From Gammaproteobacteria bacterium (GTDB lineage Bacteria > Pseudomonadota > Gammaproteobacteria > Eutrophobiales > Eutrophobiaceae), in the NCBI GenBank assembly GCA_011772965.1, contig WVYN01000014.1, positions 1-46,115 on the forward strand: a stretch of DNA of 46,115 bases. The letters are read 5' to 3'. Shown one piece after another: positions 35,905-43,665 of the stretch; the first letter of the stretch is position 1, and each line of letters begins with the position of its first letter. Both the position numbers and the translations under genes were made by a program. The notes under the pieces were generated by a model. The model was given only the letters and a program-made list of their open reading frames with translations, was not told the origin of the DNA and did no database searches.

Positions 35905-36975
35905 TTACCTGATACCAATTGGATCGTCTGGGTCGATGCCATCCTTGAATGGAATGCGTCGATCAATGTGGGTAACCTGATAGACCTTGCCAATCCAGTT
36001 ATTAATGACTGCCTCGGCACTGTCATGCCAGGTATTATCCAGTGTCGGGATAATCAAGTCTTCCGGAAACGCTTCCGGTTTTTGCTTCTTGTTGCGTTTA
36101 ACAATATGCCGGTCCCTGTATTCCTCAAGAATGGCCGAGGAACGCAGGCTGAGATAGTTTTCCGGCAAAGGCGGGTATTCGTCGATCTCTCCATCGATAT
36201 AGCGTCCCACTTCCCGCTTGTATTCCTTCAACAGGCTGATGGAGTCATATTCCGGATGACCCTGGAAAAACACCAGGCGGAAGCCATCTTCACTGGTCGC
36301 CAGGTGCACGCCGGCCTCCTCGCTCTGTGCCAGTATCCGGAGCCCGGCCCGGTCAAACTGGTGGCGAAAGACCTCGTTGAAGCGAGAATGTGGTACATCA
36401 AACCTCGTGTTGACGCCAGTCACCAGCGGATGGAGCTGGTTCACGACCTTGTGGGGATAGACACCCCAACATTTACCACCGGGTAACAGGGCCCTTTTCT
36501 GTCCATATCGAAACTCCATCACGGCATGGGTTGCCAGGCAGGAACACAGGGTGGACGTGACATTATCAAAGGCCCAGTCGATGATCTTTATTAACGGATC
36601 CCAGAACGCTTGCGCCGACAGTTGTGTGCCAGTGACATTGGCACCGGTGATAATCAGGGCATCCAGTCCCTCTTCCATGATTTGATCGAAGGTCTTGTAA
36701 TATTGATCAATATGCGCCTTGCCTTCTTTGGTTCTTTCAATTTCCCGTAATGAAAAAGGATGCACGTAGAACTGGGCAATCTGGTTACTCTCACCCACAA
36801 GCCGGAAAAACTGTCGCTCGGTTGCTTCCAGTGCACCATCCGGCATCATATTCAAAAGTCCAATATGTAATTCTCGAATGTCTTGATGGATTGCGTGATC
36901 ACTATCGATGACTGTCTCACCCTCTTTAAGCAAACGGGCAAAACTGGGTAATGCGGTATTGGCAACGAGCGGCAT
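35905..36975 (-). CDS. metA: Homoserine O-succinyltransferase family protein (MetA-like)
   Basis: Transfers an acyl group, succinyl or acetyl, to homoserine in the methionine pathway. The 356 residues fit the MetA-type fold: IRELHIGLLNMMPDGALEATERQFFRLVG near the N terminus, TGANVTGTQL, and the nucleophile in TSTLCSCLATHA (Cys146 by alignment to the known active cysteine). FQGHPEYD provides the catalytic His240 and Glu242. The protein is longer than E. coli MetA (309) because of a C-terminal extension, a subtype seen in many environmental gammaproteobacteria. Acyl-donor choice cannot be read reliably here. It lies 12 bases downstream of a P-loop ATPase gene on the same strand. Confidence 0.9.
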   Translation of the reverse strand: MPLVANTALPSFARLLKEGETVIDSDHAIHQDIRELHIGLLNMMPDGALEATERQFFRLVGESNQIAQFYVHPFSLREIERTKEGKAHIDQYYKTFDQIMEEGLDALIITGANVTGTQLSAQAFWDPLIKIIDWAFDNVTSTLCSCLATHAVMEFRYGQKRALLPGGKCWGVYPHKVVNQLHPLVTGVNTRFDVPHSRFNEVFRHQFDRAGLRILAQSEEAGVHLATSEDGFRLVFFQGHPEYDSISLLKEYKREVGRYIDGEIDEYPPLPENYLSLRSSAILEEYRDRHIVKRNKKQKPEAFPEDLIIPTLDNTWHDSAEAVINNWIGKVYQVTHIDRRIPFKDGIDPDDPIGIR

Positions 36976-36987
36976 TGAGTATTCCCC

Positions 36988-37851
36988 TTACTTGTTCAAT
37001 ACATCGCTCAGCAACGACAGAAAACCGGCCTCATCATCTATGGCACTAACTTGCTCCGAGGTGATGGTATAGCCGTATTTTTCCGCGATGGCCTCGTAAC
37101 GGGGGATCCTAGAATAAAACAGGCGCGGGAATACCCAACTGGCAAAATCATCCGGTTCTATCAAGGCCACGTAATGCAGGTTCTTTTCTTTCATGTAAAG
37201 TTCCAGTTGCTCATCGAGGAAGGCCTCACGATAGTACAAGGGTTTAGGTGACTGGCGTGCCCGTTCTATCAATTCCTCTTCATCATGCTGCGATGCCTTG
37301 ATATACAAGATCAGTGTGTTTTCGGAGAGCAGTTCGAACACTTCCGGATCATCCAGTTCACAGAGGCTGCCACCGGCATCATTGATAAAATGATCATAAC
37401 CGTAGATGTAATGGGCCTTCTCAATAAATTCGGGGACATCTTTCATGGCATCAAGTTCTGCCAATCGATGCAACTCCTGCCGATACTTGAATTCCGAGAG
37501 CCCGAGGCCACCCTTTTCGGGATCACCGAGTTTACCCAAGAACGTCGATACCGGGCTGAGGTTATCTACCGAAAGGTTATTCCTGATTTGTATTGAATCG
37601 GAACGTAACAGCTCTCTCATGATGGGGATCTGCATCAGTTCTTTCTTGATGTGATCAAGTATCGGTTCATCTAGGTAACGGGTACCGATACGGTAATCAC
37701 CGGAGAAATGAAACCAGTGATGCTTGCGCAACAGACAGGCGAGCCGTGTCTTTCCGACCCCGGACATTCCGAGAAGCGTAATCGACTTCTGCTCCCATTG
37801 CTTGAATTCATCGGCACTGAGTTTCACACGCGTTTCCTTTGTTTTTTTCAT
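36988..37851 (-). CDS. P-loop ATPase upstream of metA, function unknown
   Basis: A 287-residue soluble protein with a clear Walker A motif GMSGVGKT (28-35). A kinase-like fold is suggested by the following hydrophobic strands and the acidic TLILYIKA region (about 190). The protein also has charged stretches such as ELIERARQSPKPLYYREAF. I do not recognise a named family. Its stop is 12 bases upstream of metA on the same strand, so the two are co-transcribed and it may act with methionine synthesis, or it may only share the promoter. No signal peptide or membrane segment is seen. Confidence 0.75.
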   Translation of the reverse strand: MKKTKETRVKLSADEFKQWEQKSITLLGMSGVGKTRLACLLRKHHWFHFSGDYRIGTRYLDEPILDHIKKELMQIPIMRELLRSDSIQIRNNLSVDNLSPVSTFLGKLGDPEKGGLGLSEFKYRQELHRLAELDAMKDVPEFIEKAHYIYGYDHFINDAGGSLCELDDPEVFELLSENTLILYIKASQHDEEELIERARQSPKPLYYREAFLDEQLELYMKEKNLHYVALIEPDDFASWVFPRLFYSRIPRYEAIAEKYGYTITSEQVSAIDDEAGFLSLLSDVLNK

Positions 37852-37974
37852 AACCGGAATTGCGCCGTATTGTACGGCAAATCACTGTAAAGAATACACT
37901 TCTGTCTAGTTCACGCACGCTTATGCACTCGCAGCATATAAATTAAAATACAGCGCTTGTGTGCTCCCTGCATG

Positions 37975-38135
37975 AGTGGTTAAGACCGCCAGGGATGGCG
38001 GAAGTGGCGAAATTGTATGGAACCATTTTTGACCATTATGTCCCTGTGCATTCGCCACTCCTCGGTTTAGGCTTCCTGCGTCGCTCTACCTCCTGCATCC
38101 CTGCAGTCGTGCGCATCCCAGCGCCCGCGGCATAC
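37975..38135. repeat. Hairpin-rich intergenic repeat-like element
   Basis: This stretch in the 362-bp gap between the ATPase gene and aceA has several short inverted repeats. CCGCC-AGGGAT-GGCGG (37986-38001) and CTGCA-TCCC-TGCAG (38093-38106) are hairpins in opposite orientation, sharing an AGGGAT/ATCCCT core. AGTGGCGAA (38004-38012) is complementary to TTCGCCACT (38051-38059). The arrangement recalls REP-like dispersed repeats of other gammaproteobacteria; copy number cannot be seen here. The remainder of the gap (37852-37974) shows no gene. Confidence 0.45.
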
Positions 38136-38151
38136 AGCACCTCCATATGCA

Positions 38152-38190
38152 TAAAAAAACCCGGTCGCTCTTTCAAGCTGACCGGGTTTT
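38152..38190 (-). terminator. Intrinsic terminator after aceA
   Basis: Read on the minus strand, AACCCGGTC pairs with GACCGGGTT (38180-38188 with 38158-38166) and is followed by a run of seven T residues. It lies about 25 bases past the aceA stop. Confidence 0.8.
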
Positions 38191-38213
38191 GCGGGTTTAT
38201 TCCCTTCCAGGTG

Positions 38214-39506
38214 TTAGCCAGCTTTGCTGTCAAATTGTGCCTCTTCGGTTGAGCCATCAAGGGCACGGACTGAGGAGACGCCGCCCTGAATGACGGTGGT
38301 CACATCATCAAAATAGCCAGCACCGACTTCCTGCTGATGACTGGCGAAGGTGTAACCACGATCCTTGGCGGCGAATTCCTTCTCTTGGACCATTTCAACA
38401 TAGGCGGTCATACCCTTGCGTACATACTCATAGGTCAAGTCAAACATGTTGTACCACATGTTGTGAACACCGGCCAATGTAATGAACTGGTACTTGTAAC
38501 CCATGGCACCGAGTTCCCTCTGGAACTTGGCGATGTCGCTGTCGCTGAGGTTTTTCTTCCAGTTGAAGGAAGGTGAACAGTTATAGGCCAGCAACTGTTC
38601 CGGGTGTTCTTTCCTGATGGCTTCGGCAAATATCTTGGCTTCTTCCATATCCGGAACGGCGGTTTCACACCACAGCAGGTCAGCATAAGGTGCATAGGAC
38701 AGACCACGGTCGATTGCCTGGTCAATGCCAGCCTTGGCGATGAAGAAACCTTCCGAGGAACGTTCACCGGTAACGAACTTCTGGTCACGTTCGTCGACAT
38801 CGGAAGTCAGCAATGCAGCCGCATTAGCATCGGTTCTGGCCAGTACGACGGTCGGAACGCTCATCGTATCAGCCGCCAGACGTGCGGCGGTCAGTTTCTG
38901 CACGGCTTCCTGCGTCGGCACCAGGACCTTGCCGCCCATGTGACCGCATTTCTTTACGGAAGCCAGCTGGTCCTCAAAGTGAACACCGGAAGCACCAGCT
39001 TCAATCATGCCCTTCATCAATTCAAAAGCGTTCAGTACACCACCAAAACCTGCTTCAGCATCGGCTACGATCGGCGCAAAATAATCGATATCACCATTGC
39101 TCTTTGCCCACTGAATTTCGTCAGCACGGCGGAAGGCATTATTGATACGACGCACCATGGTTGGTACAGAATTCACAGCATAGAGGGACTGGTCAGGATA
39201 CATGGTTTCAGAAGTATTACCGTCTGCAGCCACCTGCCAACCGGACAAGTAGATCGCCTTGATACCGCCCTTGACCTGCTGGACGGCCTGACCGCCCGTG
39301 ACAGCGCCAAGACAATTGATGTAATCCTCTTCGTTGACCAGTTTCCAGAGTTTCTCTGCGCCTCGACGGGCCAAGGAGTACTCTTCCTGGATGGAACCGC
39401 GCAGACGAACGACGTCTTCAGCGCTGTATTCACGCTTGACATTCTTCCAGCGCGGGTTATTCGCCCAGTCCTGCTTCAATTGTTTGATTTGTTCTTCTCT
39501 TGTCAT
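38214..39506 (-). CDS. aceA: Isocitrate lyase
   Basis: Cleaves isocitrate to succinate and glyoxylate, the first step of the glyoxylate shunt, in the cytosol. The 430-residue length is normal. The active-site loop is KKCGHMGGK (185-193), with the catalytic Cys187 and His189; [13 protein letters not shown] and [10 protein letters not shown] mark the barrel and metal site. A strong ribosome-binding site (GGGAGGAAG on the minus strand) precedes the ATG at 39506. The gene is divergent from a LysR-type regulator, which makes local regulation likely. A 358-residue ORF on the opposite strand is a shadow. Malate synthase G is encoded 4 kb away. Confidence 0.97.
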   Translation of the reverse strand: MTREEQIKQLKQDWANNPRWKNVKREYSAEDVVRLRGSIQEEYSLARRGAEKLWKLVNEEDYINCLGAVTGGQAVQQVKGGIKAIYLSGWQVAADGNTSETMYPDQSLYAVNSVPTMVRRINNAFRRADEIQWAKSNGDIDYFAPIVADAEAGFGGVLNAFELMKGMIEAGASGVHFEDQLASVKKCGHMGGKVLVPTQEAVQKLTAARLAADTMSVPTVVLARTDANAAALLTSDVDERDQKFVTGERSSEGFFIAKAGIDQAIDRGLSYAPYADLLWCETAVPDMEEAKIFAEAIRKEHPEQLLAYNCSPSFNWKKNLSDSDIAKFQRELGAMGYKYQFITLAGVHNMWYNMFDLTYEYVRKGMTAYVEMVQEKEFAAKDRGYTFASHQQEVGAGYFDDVTTVIQGGVSSVRALDGSTEEAQFDSKAG

Positions 39507-39698
39507 TATGCTTCCTCCCGCTCAAAAAAGAGAGACCATAAATTCAGCAGTAAGCTTTTGATAATCTCATACTTGCCCACCCTACTCCACACATCACAGA
39601 CCCAAGGGCCAGTGGCAGTTACGGTATGGCGGGTCGGTATGAAACCGAAAGGAGACATTACGTTGCGCCGCATCATTTGACAAATTAATTGTATTAAT

Positions 39699-39727
39699 AT
39701 TAAGTATAAATTTTACTAATACTTAAT
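39699..39727 (+). promoter_or_regulatory. LysR-type operator between aceA and the regulator
   Basis: ATTAAGTAT (39699-39707) and ATACTTAAT (39719-39727) are perfect inverted repeats with an 11-base spacer, the classic T-N11-A arrangement of LysR-type regulator sites. It lies 11 bases before the regulator ATG and about 190 bases from the aceA start, so it could serve autoregulation and aceA control. The regulator-site match is inference. Confidence 0.65.
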
Positions 39728-39738
39728 TCGGGCCCATC

Positions 39739-40686
39739 ATGGTTTCTGTTAGCCGATTTACCCTTAAACAAAACCGCCTCAAGCAACTTCGCGCCTTCTG
39801 CTATGTAGCTCAGAGCAACAGCATCTCCAAGGCTGCCGAGCAAATGTTTCTGAGCCAACCGGCAGTGTCCCTGTTAGTTAAGGGCCTGGAAAAAGACCTG
39901 GATAGCCCGTTGTTTCACCGCCATGGTCCCCGTATCAGCCTCACCGCCCAGGGCAAGGTGCTACTGGACCTGAGCTTACACCTGGTTGAAGGACTTGAGT
40001 CGCTGCCGGATACTTTCAACGAACACTGCAATAATCTGGTCTCGGGCACACTGCACATTGCCGCCGGGGAATCTGCGATTCTCTACATCCTGCCGGAGCT
40101 GATTCGTGAATTCAGGGATAACTTTCCTGGTATCCAGGTCAAACTCAGTAATGTAACCGTCCGGGAAAGTATGGACATGCTGAGGACAGGTACGGCGGAT
40201 TTTGCAGTCGGTTCGATTCTGGAAGTGCCTGAAGACATTATATATATTCCGACGCACACGTATGATCCGGTCCTGATCACACCTCGCGGTCATCCCTTGT
40301 CGGAACTGGCAAAAGTGTCGATTGCGGATATCAGCCAATATGGGCTAATCCTTTCTCCCCGCTATTTGTCTACCTGGCGGCTGGTGGAAGTAATCTTCCA
40401 GCAACACAATGCGAAATATACGGTTGCGCTGGAGGCCGGTGGCTGGGAGGTCATCAAGAAATATGTTGAGCAGGGGCTGGGTATCTCAATTATCAACACG
40501 ATTTGTCTGACGGGCCGGGAGAATCTGGAAGTTATCTCACTGAACCAGTTTTTCCCGAAACGCCATTACGGGATGCTGTTGAGACAGGACAAATACCTGT
40601 CACCCGCAGCCCGGCGTTTTATTGATATGATTGATCATGAAGCACTGCAAAAAATAGACGCTGAGAACACGATCACACAGCCGTAA
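39739..40686 (+). CDS. LysR-family transcriptional regulator, divergent from aceA
   Basis: A 315-residue LysR-type regulator. The N-terminal winged helix-turn-helix shows LKQLRAFCYVAQSNSISKAAEQMFLSQPAVSLLVKGLEKDL (about residues 13-53), with the family's typical AAE and SQPAVS elements. An effector-binding domain of periplasmic-protein type follows (about 88-290), with ALEAGGWEVIKKYVEQGLGISIIN near its end. The effector is not evident; the C-terminal domain resembles CysB/Cbl-like regulators loosely. Divergence from aceA and the perfect inverted repeat upstream suggest it controls isocitrate lyase and itself. Confidence 0.9.
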   Translation: MVSVSRFTLKQNRLKQLRAFCYVAQSNSISKAAEQMFLSQPAVSLLVKGLEKDLDSPLFHRHGPRISLTAQGKVLLDLSLHLVEGLESLPDTFNEHCNNLVSGTLHIAAGESAILYILPELIREFRDNFPGIQVKLSNVTVRESMDMLRTGTADFAVGSILEVPEDIIYIPTHTYDPVLITPRGHPLSELAKVSIADISQYGLILSPRYLSTWRLVEVIFQQHNAKYTVALEAGGWEVIKKYVEQGLGISIINTICLTGRENLEVISLNQFFPKRHYGMLLRQDKYLSPAARRFIDMIDHEALQKIDAENTITQP

Positions 40687-40804
40687 CAAATGAGATTAAC
40701 GGCTGATTTTCAAGCTTCGTTTCGTGACTCAATATATGGAAAGTAATGAGATGATACGTATAATTATAGTTAGTAATCAATAACTCTGGCTATTAGTAAT
40801 ATTC

Positions 40805-41125
40805 ATGGCTGAGAAAATCAAACCGGATTACGACGACGGCCTGGCGCTACAGGAAACTAAACCCAAACTGAAGCGTCCGCCTATGTATAAAGTCATTTTG
40901 AATAATGACGATTATACACCTATGGACTTTGTTGTTCACATCCTTGAAATATTTTTTTCAATGGACAGGGAAAATGCAACGCGTATTATGTTAGAAGTAC
41001 ATACACGCGGCAGAGGAATTTGTGGTACCTTTACTTACGAGATTGCAGAAACTAAAGTATCTCAGGTAAATAGTTATTCAAGAGAGAATCAACATCCGCT
41101 GCTTTGCACGATGGAAAAGGCTTAA
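40805..41125 (+). CDS. clpS: ATP-dependent Clp protease adaptor ClpS
   Basis: ClpS binds N-degron substrates and hands them to ClpAP. The 106-residue product has the ClpS core [27 protein letters not shown] (residues 21-47, with the N-end pocket residues in NDDYTPMDF) and [24 protein letters not shown]. It lies 13 bases upstream of clpA, the usual pairing. A TATAAT at 40759-40764 lies in the short upstream gap, but its -35 match is poor. Confidence 0.96.
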   Translation: MAEKIKPDYDDGLALQETKPKLKRPPMYKVILNNDDYTPMDFVVHILEIFFSMDRENATRIMLEVHTRGRGICGTFTYEIAETKVSQVNSYSRENQHPLLCTMEKA

Positions 41126-41138
41126 AGGTTTCTAGACC

Positions 41139-43406
41139 ATGTTAGATAAAGACCTTGAACTGACGCTCAATAATGCTTTTAAGGAAGCAAGAGCCAACCG
41201 CCATGAGTTCATGACGGTCGAACACCTTTTGCTTGCTCTTCTTGATAATCCATCTGCTTCCCGGGTTCTTCGTTCCTGTGGTGCAGATATGAATGCACTT
41301 CATCATGAACTTAGAAAATTTATTAACGAGAATGCCCCGTTACTGACTGAAGATGATGAACGGGACACACAACCCACACTTGGTTTTCAACGAGTACTGC
41401 AACGCGCAGTATTTCACGTTCAATCATCCGGAAGAAAAGAAGTGACCGGTGCCAATGTACTGGTTGCTATTTTTGCTGAACGGGAATCGCATGCCGCCTA
41501 TTTTCTCGCACAACAGGATATCACCCGCCTTGATGTCGTGAATTATATTTCTCACGGTATCACAAAGATCCCGGAGGAAGATCAAAGCGAAGGCTCTGAA
41601 TCACCCAGTGAAGAAGATTTGCAGGTTGAGGAAAGCGGCTCTAATCCCCTTGAGAGTTATGCGATTAACTTGAATGCCCAGGCTATGGCAGGAAAGATCG
41701 ACCCCTTGATAGGCAGGCAACTTGAAGTCGAACGTACCATCCAGATACTTTGCCGGCGAAGAAAAAACAATCCCCTGTATGTTGGGGAGGCCGGCGTTGG
41801 TAAAACGGCGATTGCTGAAGGACTGGCGAAAAAAATTGTTGATGGTGATGTGCCTGAAGTTCTGGAAAACAGCATCATTTATGCACTCGACATGGGCGCC
41901 CTGCTTGCCGGCACCAAATATCGAGGTGATTTTGAGAAGCGATTGAAAAATATTATTGCCCAACTGAAACGCACACAAGGTTCAATCCTGTTCATTGATG
42001 AAATACACACCATCATAGGCGCCGGTGCTGCTTCCGGTGGCGTTATGGATGCTTCGAATATTATTAAACCTGTACTGGCATCAGGTGAACTGAAATGTAT
42101 AGGTTCCACAACTTACCAGGAATACCGGGGTATTTTTGAAAAAGACCGTGCCCTCGCCCGGCGTTTCCAGAAAATCGATGTAACCGAACCTACGATTGAT
42201 GAAGCAGTGAAAATCCTTGAGGGCCTGAAATCCAGATTTGAAGATCACCATGAAGTGAAGTACACACATCAGTCTTTACGCTCTGCGGTGGAACTGACTG
42301 ATCGATATATCAACGATCGACATCTACCCGACAAGGCTATCGATATAATTGATGAGGCCGGCGCTTCCCAGCGGTTGGTTAGTCCTTCCAGGCGCAAAAA
42401 GACCATCGGCGTCAATGATATTGAAACAATCATTGCCAAAGTGGCCCGTATTCCAGCCAAGAATGTCTCGACTTCCGACAAGGACATCATGAAGAACCTG
42501 GAACGTAACCTGAAAATGGTGGTATTCGGCCAGGATGAGGCTATCTCTATGCTTGCTAGTGCGATCAAATTGTCCCGCTCTGGCCTTGGCAACCCGCAAC
42601 AGCCGATTGGTGCCTTCCTGTTCGCAGGACCAACCGGCGTTGGCAAGACCGAGGTGACTAGACAACTGGCCCAGGTCATGGGCATCGAGTTGCTGCGCTT
42701 CGATATGTCAGAATACATGGAGCGTCATACCGTATCACGCTTGATCGGTGCGCCTCCGGGTTACGTCGGCTTTGACCAGGGAGGCTTGTTGACGGATGCC
42801 GTTAATAAAAACCCGCATTGCGTCCTGTTGCTGGATGAAATGGAAAAAGCGCATCCGGATGTCTTTAACCTGATGTTGCAGGTTATGGATCACGGCACCC
42901 TCACAGATACCAATGGCCGCAAGACTGATTTCAGGAATGTAATCCTAGTAATGACAACCAATGCCGGCGCTGATCGCATCAGCCGGACCTCGGTGGGCTT
43001 TACCCAGCAGGATCACAGCGGTGATTCAATGGAGGTCATCAAGCAGATGTTCAGCCCCGAGTTCCGTAACCGCCTGAACGCCATCATCCAGTTTAATCCG
43101 CTGGATCCGGCCACCATCAAGAATGTGGTTGACAAGTTCCTGGTTGAATTGCAGGCCCAGTTGGATGACAAGAAAGTCTATATCGATGTTGATGATGCGG
43201 CGCGCCTGTGGCTGGCCGAACATGGCCATGACAAGATCATGGGTGCAAGGCCTATGGAACGCCTTATCAAGGACAAAATCAAAAAACCACTCGCAGAAGA
43301 ACTCCTGTTTGGCAAACTTGAACATGGTGGCCACGTTATCGTGTCGGCAGCCGACGACGACCTGACCCTGGAAATACTGGAAAAAGAGGAAGCCCAGGCT
43401 ACCTGA
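41139..43406 (+). CDS. clpA: ATP-dependent Clp protease ATP-binding subunit ClpA
   Basis: ClpA is the hexameric unfoldase that feeds substrates to ClpP. The 755-residue length and layout are standard: an N-terminal Clp repeat domain (about 1-145, FMTVEHLLLALLDNPSASRVL), then two AAA+ modules. Walker A motifs are GEAGVGKT (216-223) and GPTGVGKT (497-504), and ILFIDEIHTIIGAG and VLLLDEMEKAHPDVFN provide Walker B sites. MGARPMERLIKDKIKKPLAEELLFG closes the C-terminal domain. It follows clpS, and ClpP is not in the window. Confidence 0.97.
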   Translation: MLDKDLELTLNNAFKEARANRHEFMTVEHLLLALLDNPSASRVLRSCGADMNALHHELRKFINENAPLLTEDDERDTQPTLGFQRVLQRAVFHVQSSGRKEVTGANVLVAIFAERESHAAYFLAQQDITRLDVVNYISHGITKIPEEDQSEGSESPSEEDLQVEESGSNPLESYAINLNAQAMAGKIDPLIGRQLEVERTIQILCRRRKNNPLYVGEAGVGKTAIAEGLAKKIVDGDVPEVLENSIIYALDMGALLAGTKYRGDFEKRLKNIIAQLKRTQGSILFIDEIHTIIGAGAASGGVMDASNIIKPVLASGELKCIGSTTYQEYRGIFEKDRALARRFQKIDVTEPTIDEAVKILEGLKSRFEDHHEVKYTHQSLRSAVELTDRYINDRHLPDKAIDIIDEAGASQRLVSPSRRKKTIGVNDIETIIAKVARIPAKNVSTSDKDIMKNLERNLKMVVFGQDEAISMLASAIKLSRSGLGNPQQPIGAFLFAGPTGVGKTEVTRQLAQVMGIELLRFDMSEYMERHTVSRLIGAPPGYVGFDQGGLLTDAVNKNPHCVLLLDEMEKAHPDVFNLMLQVMDHGTLTDTNGRKTDFRNVILVMTTNAGADRISRTSVGFTQQDHSGDSMEVIKQMFSPEFRNRLNAIIQFNPLDPATIKNVVDKFLVELQAQLDDKKVYIDVDDAARLWLAEHGHDKIMGARPMERLIKDKIKKPLAEELLFGKLEHGGHVIVSAADDDLTLEILEKEEAQAT

Positions 43407-43420
43407 TCGTCCCCGCGATT

Positions 43421-43469
43421 GGCTCACGAAACTGAGCCTACCCGCCTTTGCAGATTGTTAGGGCAATCT
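43421..43469. other. Two short hairpins in the clpA-glcB gap
   Basis: GGCTCA-CGAAAC-TGAGCC (43421-43438) and AGATTG-TTAGGG-CAATCT (43452-43469) are perfect 6-bp stems downstream of clpA. Neither is followed by a T-tract, so intrinsic termination is doubtful. The rest of the 259-bp gap is AT-rich, probably promoter for glcB, with no strong match chosen. Confidence 0.35.
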
Positions 43470-43665
43470 AAGTCATTGTAAGAAAAAATAAATTTAATGT
43501 TGCAATGCAATATTAATACGTTTATCCTTCCCCCTGAGTATTTTTATTTGCACAACGGCGGGTGAAGTCCAATTGTTAGCGTAGATATTATGCCTCCACC
43601 CGGCAGACGCAACATCATGCCTCAAGAGCCTGCCAGCTATCGCGATAAAAACAGAGGTACGACTG

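Noticed and set aside
37998-38015. tRNA-Leu gene in the aceA intergenic gap
   Set aside because: Only about 18 bases match a tRNA-Leu 5' end. No anticodon arm, T arm or acceptor 3' end follows, so a functional tRNA is excluded.
38604-39680. 358-residue open frame on the strand opposite aceA
   Set aside because: It overlaps isocitrate lyase entirely, with no ribosome-binding site and a composition (many His, Gln and Thr runs) typical of an antisense frame produced by coding bias.
43421-43469. Intrinsic terminator after clpA
   Set aside because: Two 6-bp hairpins exist but neither has a T-tract, so only unspecified hairpins are recorded.
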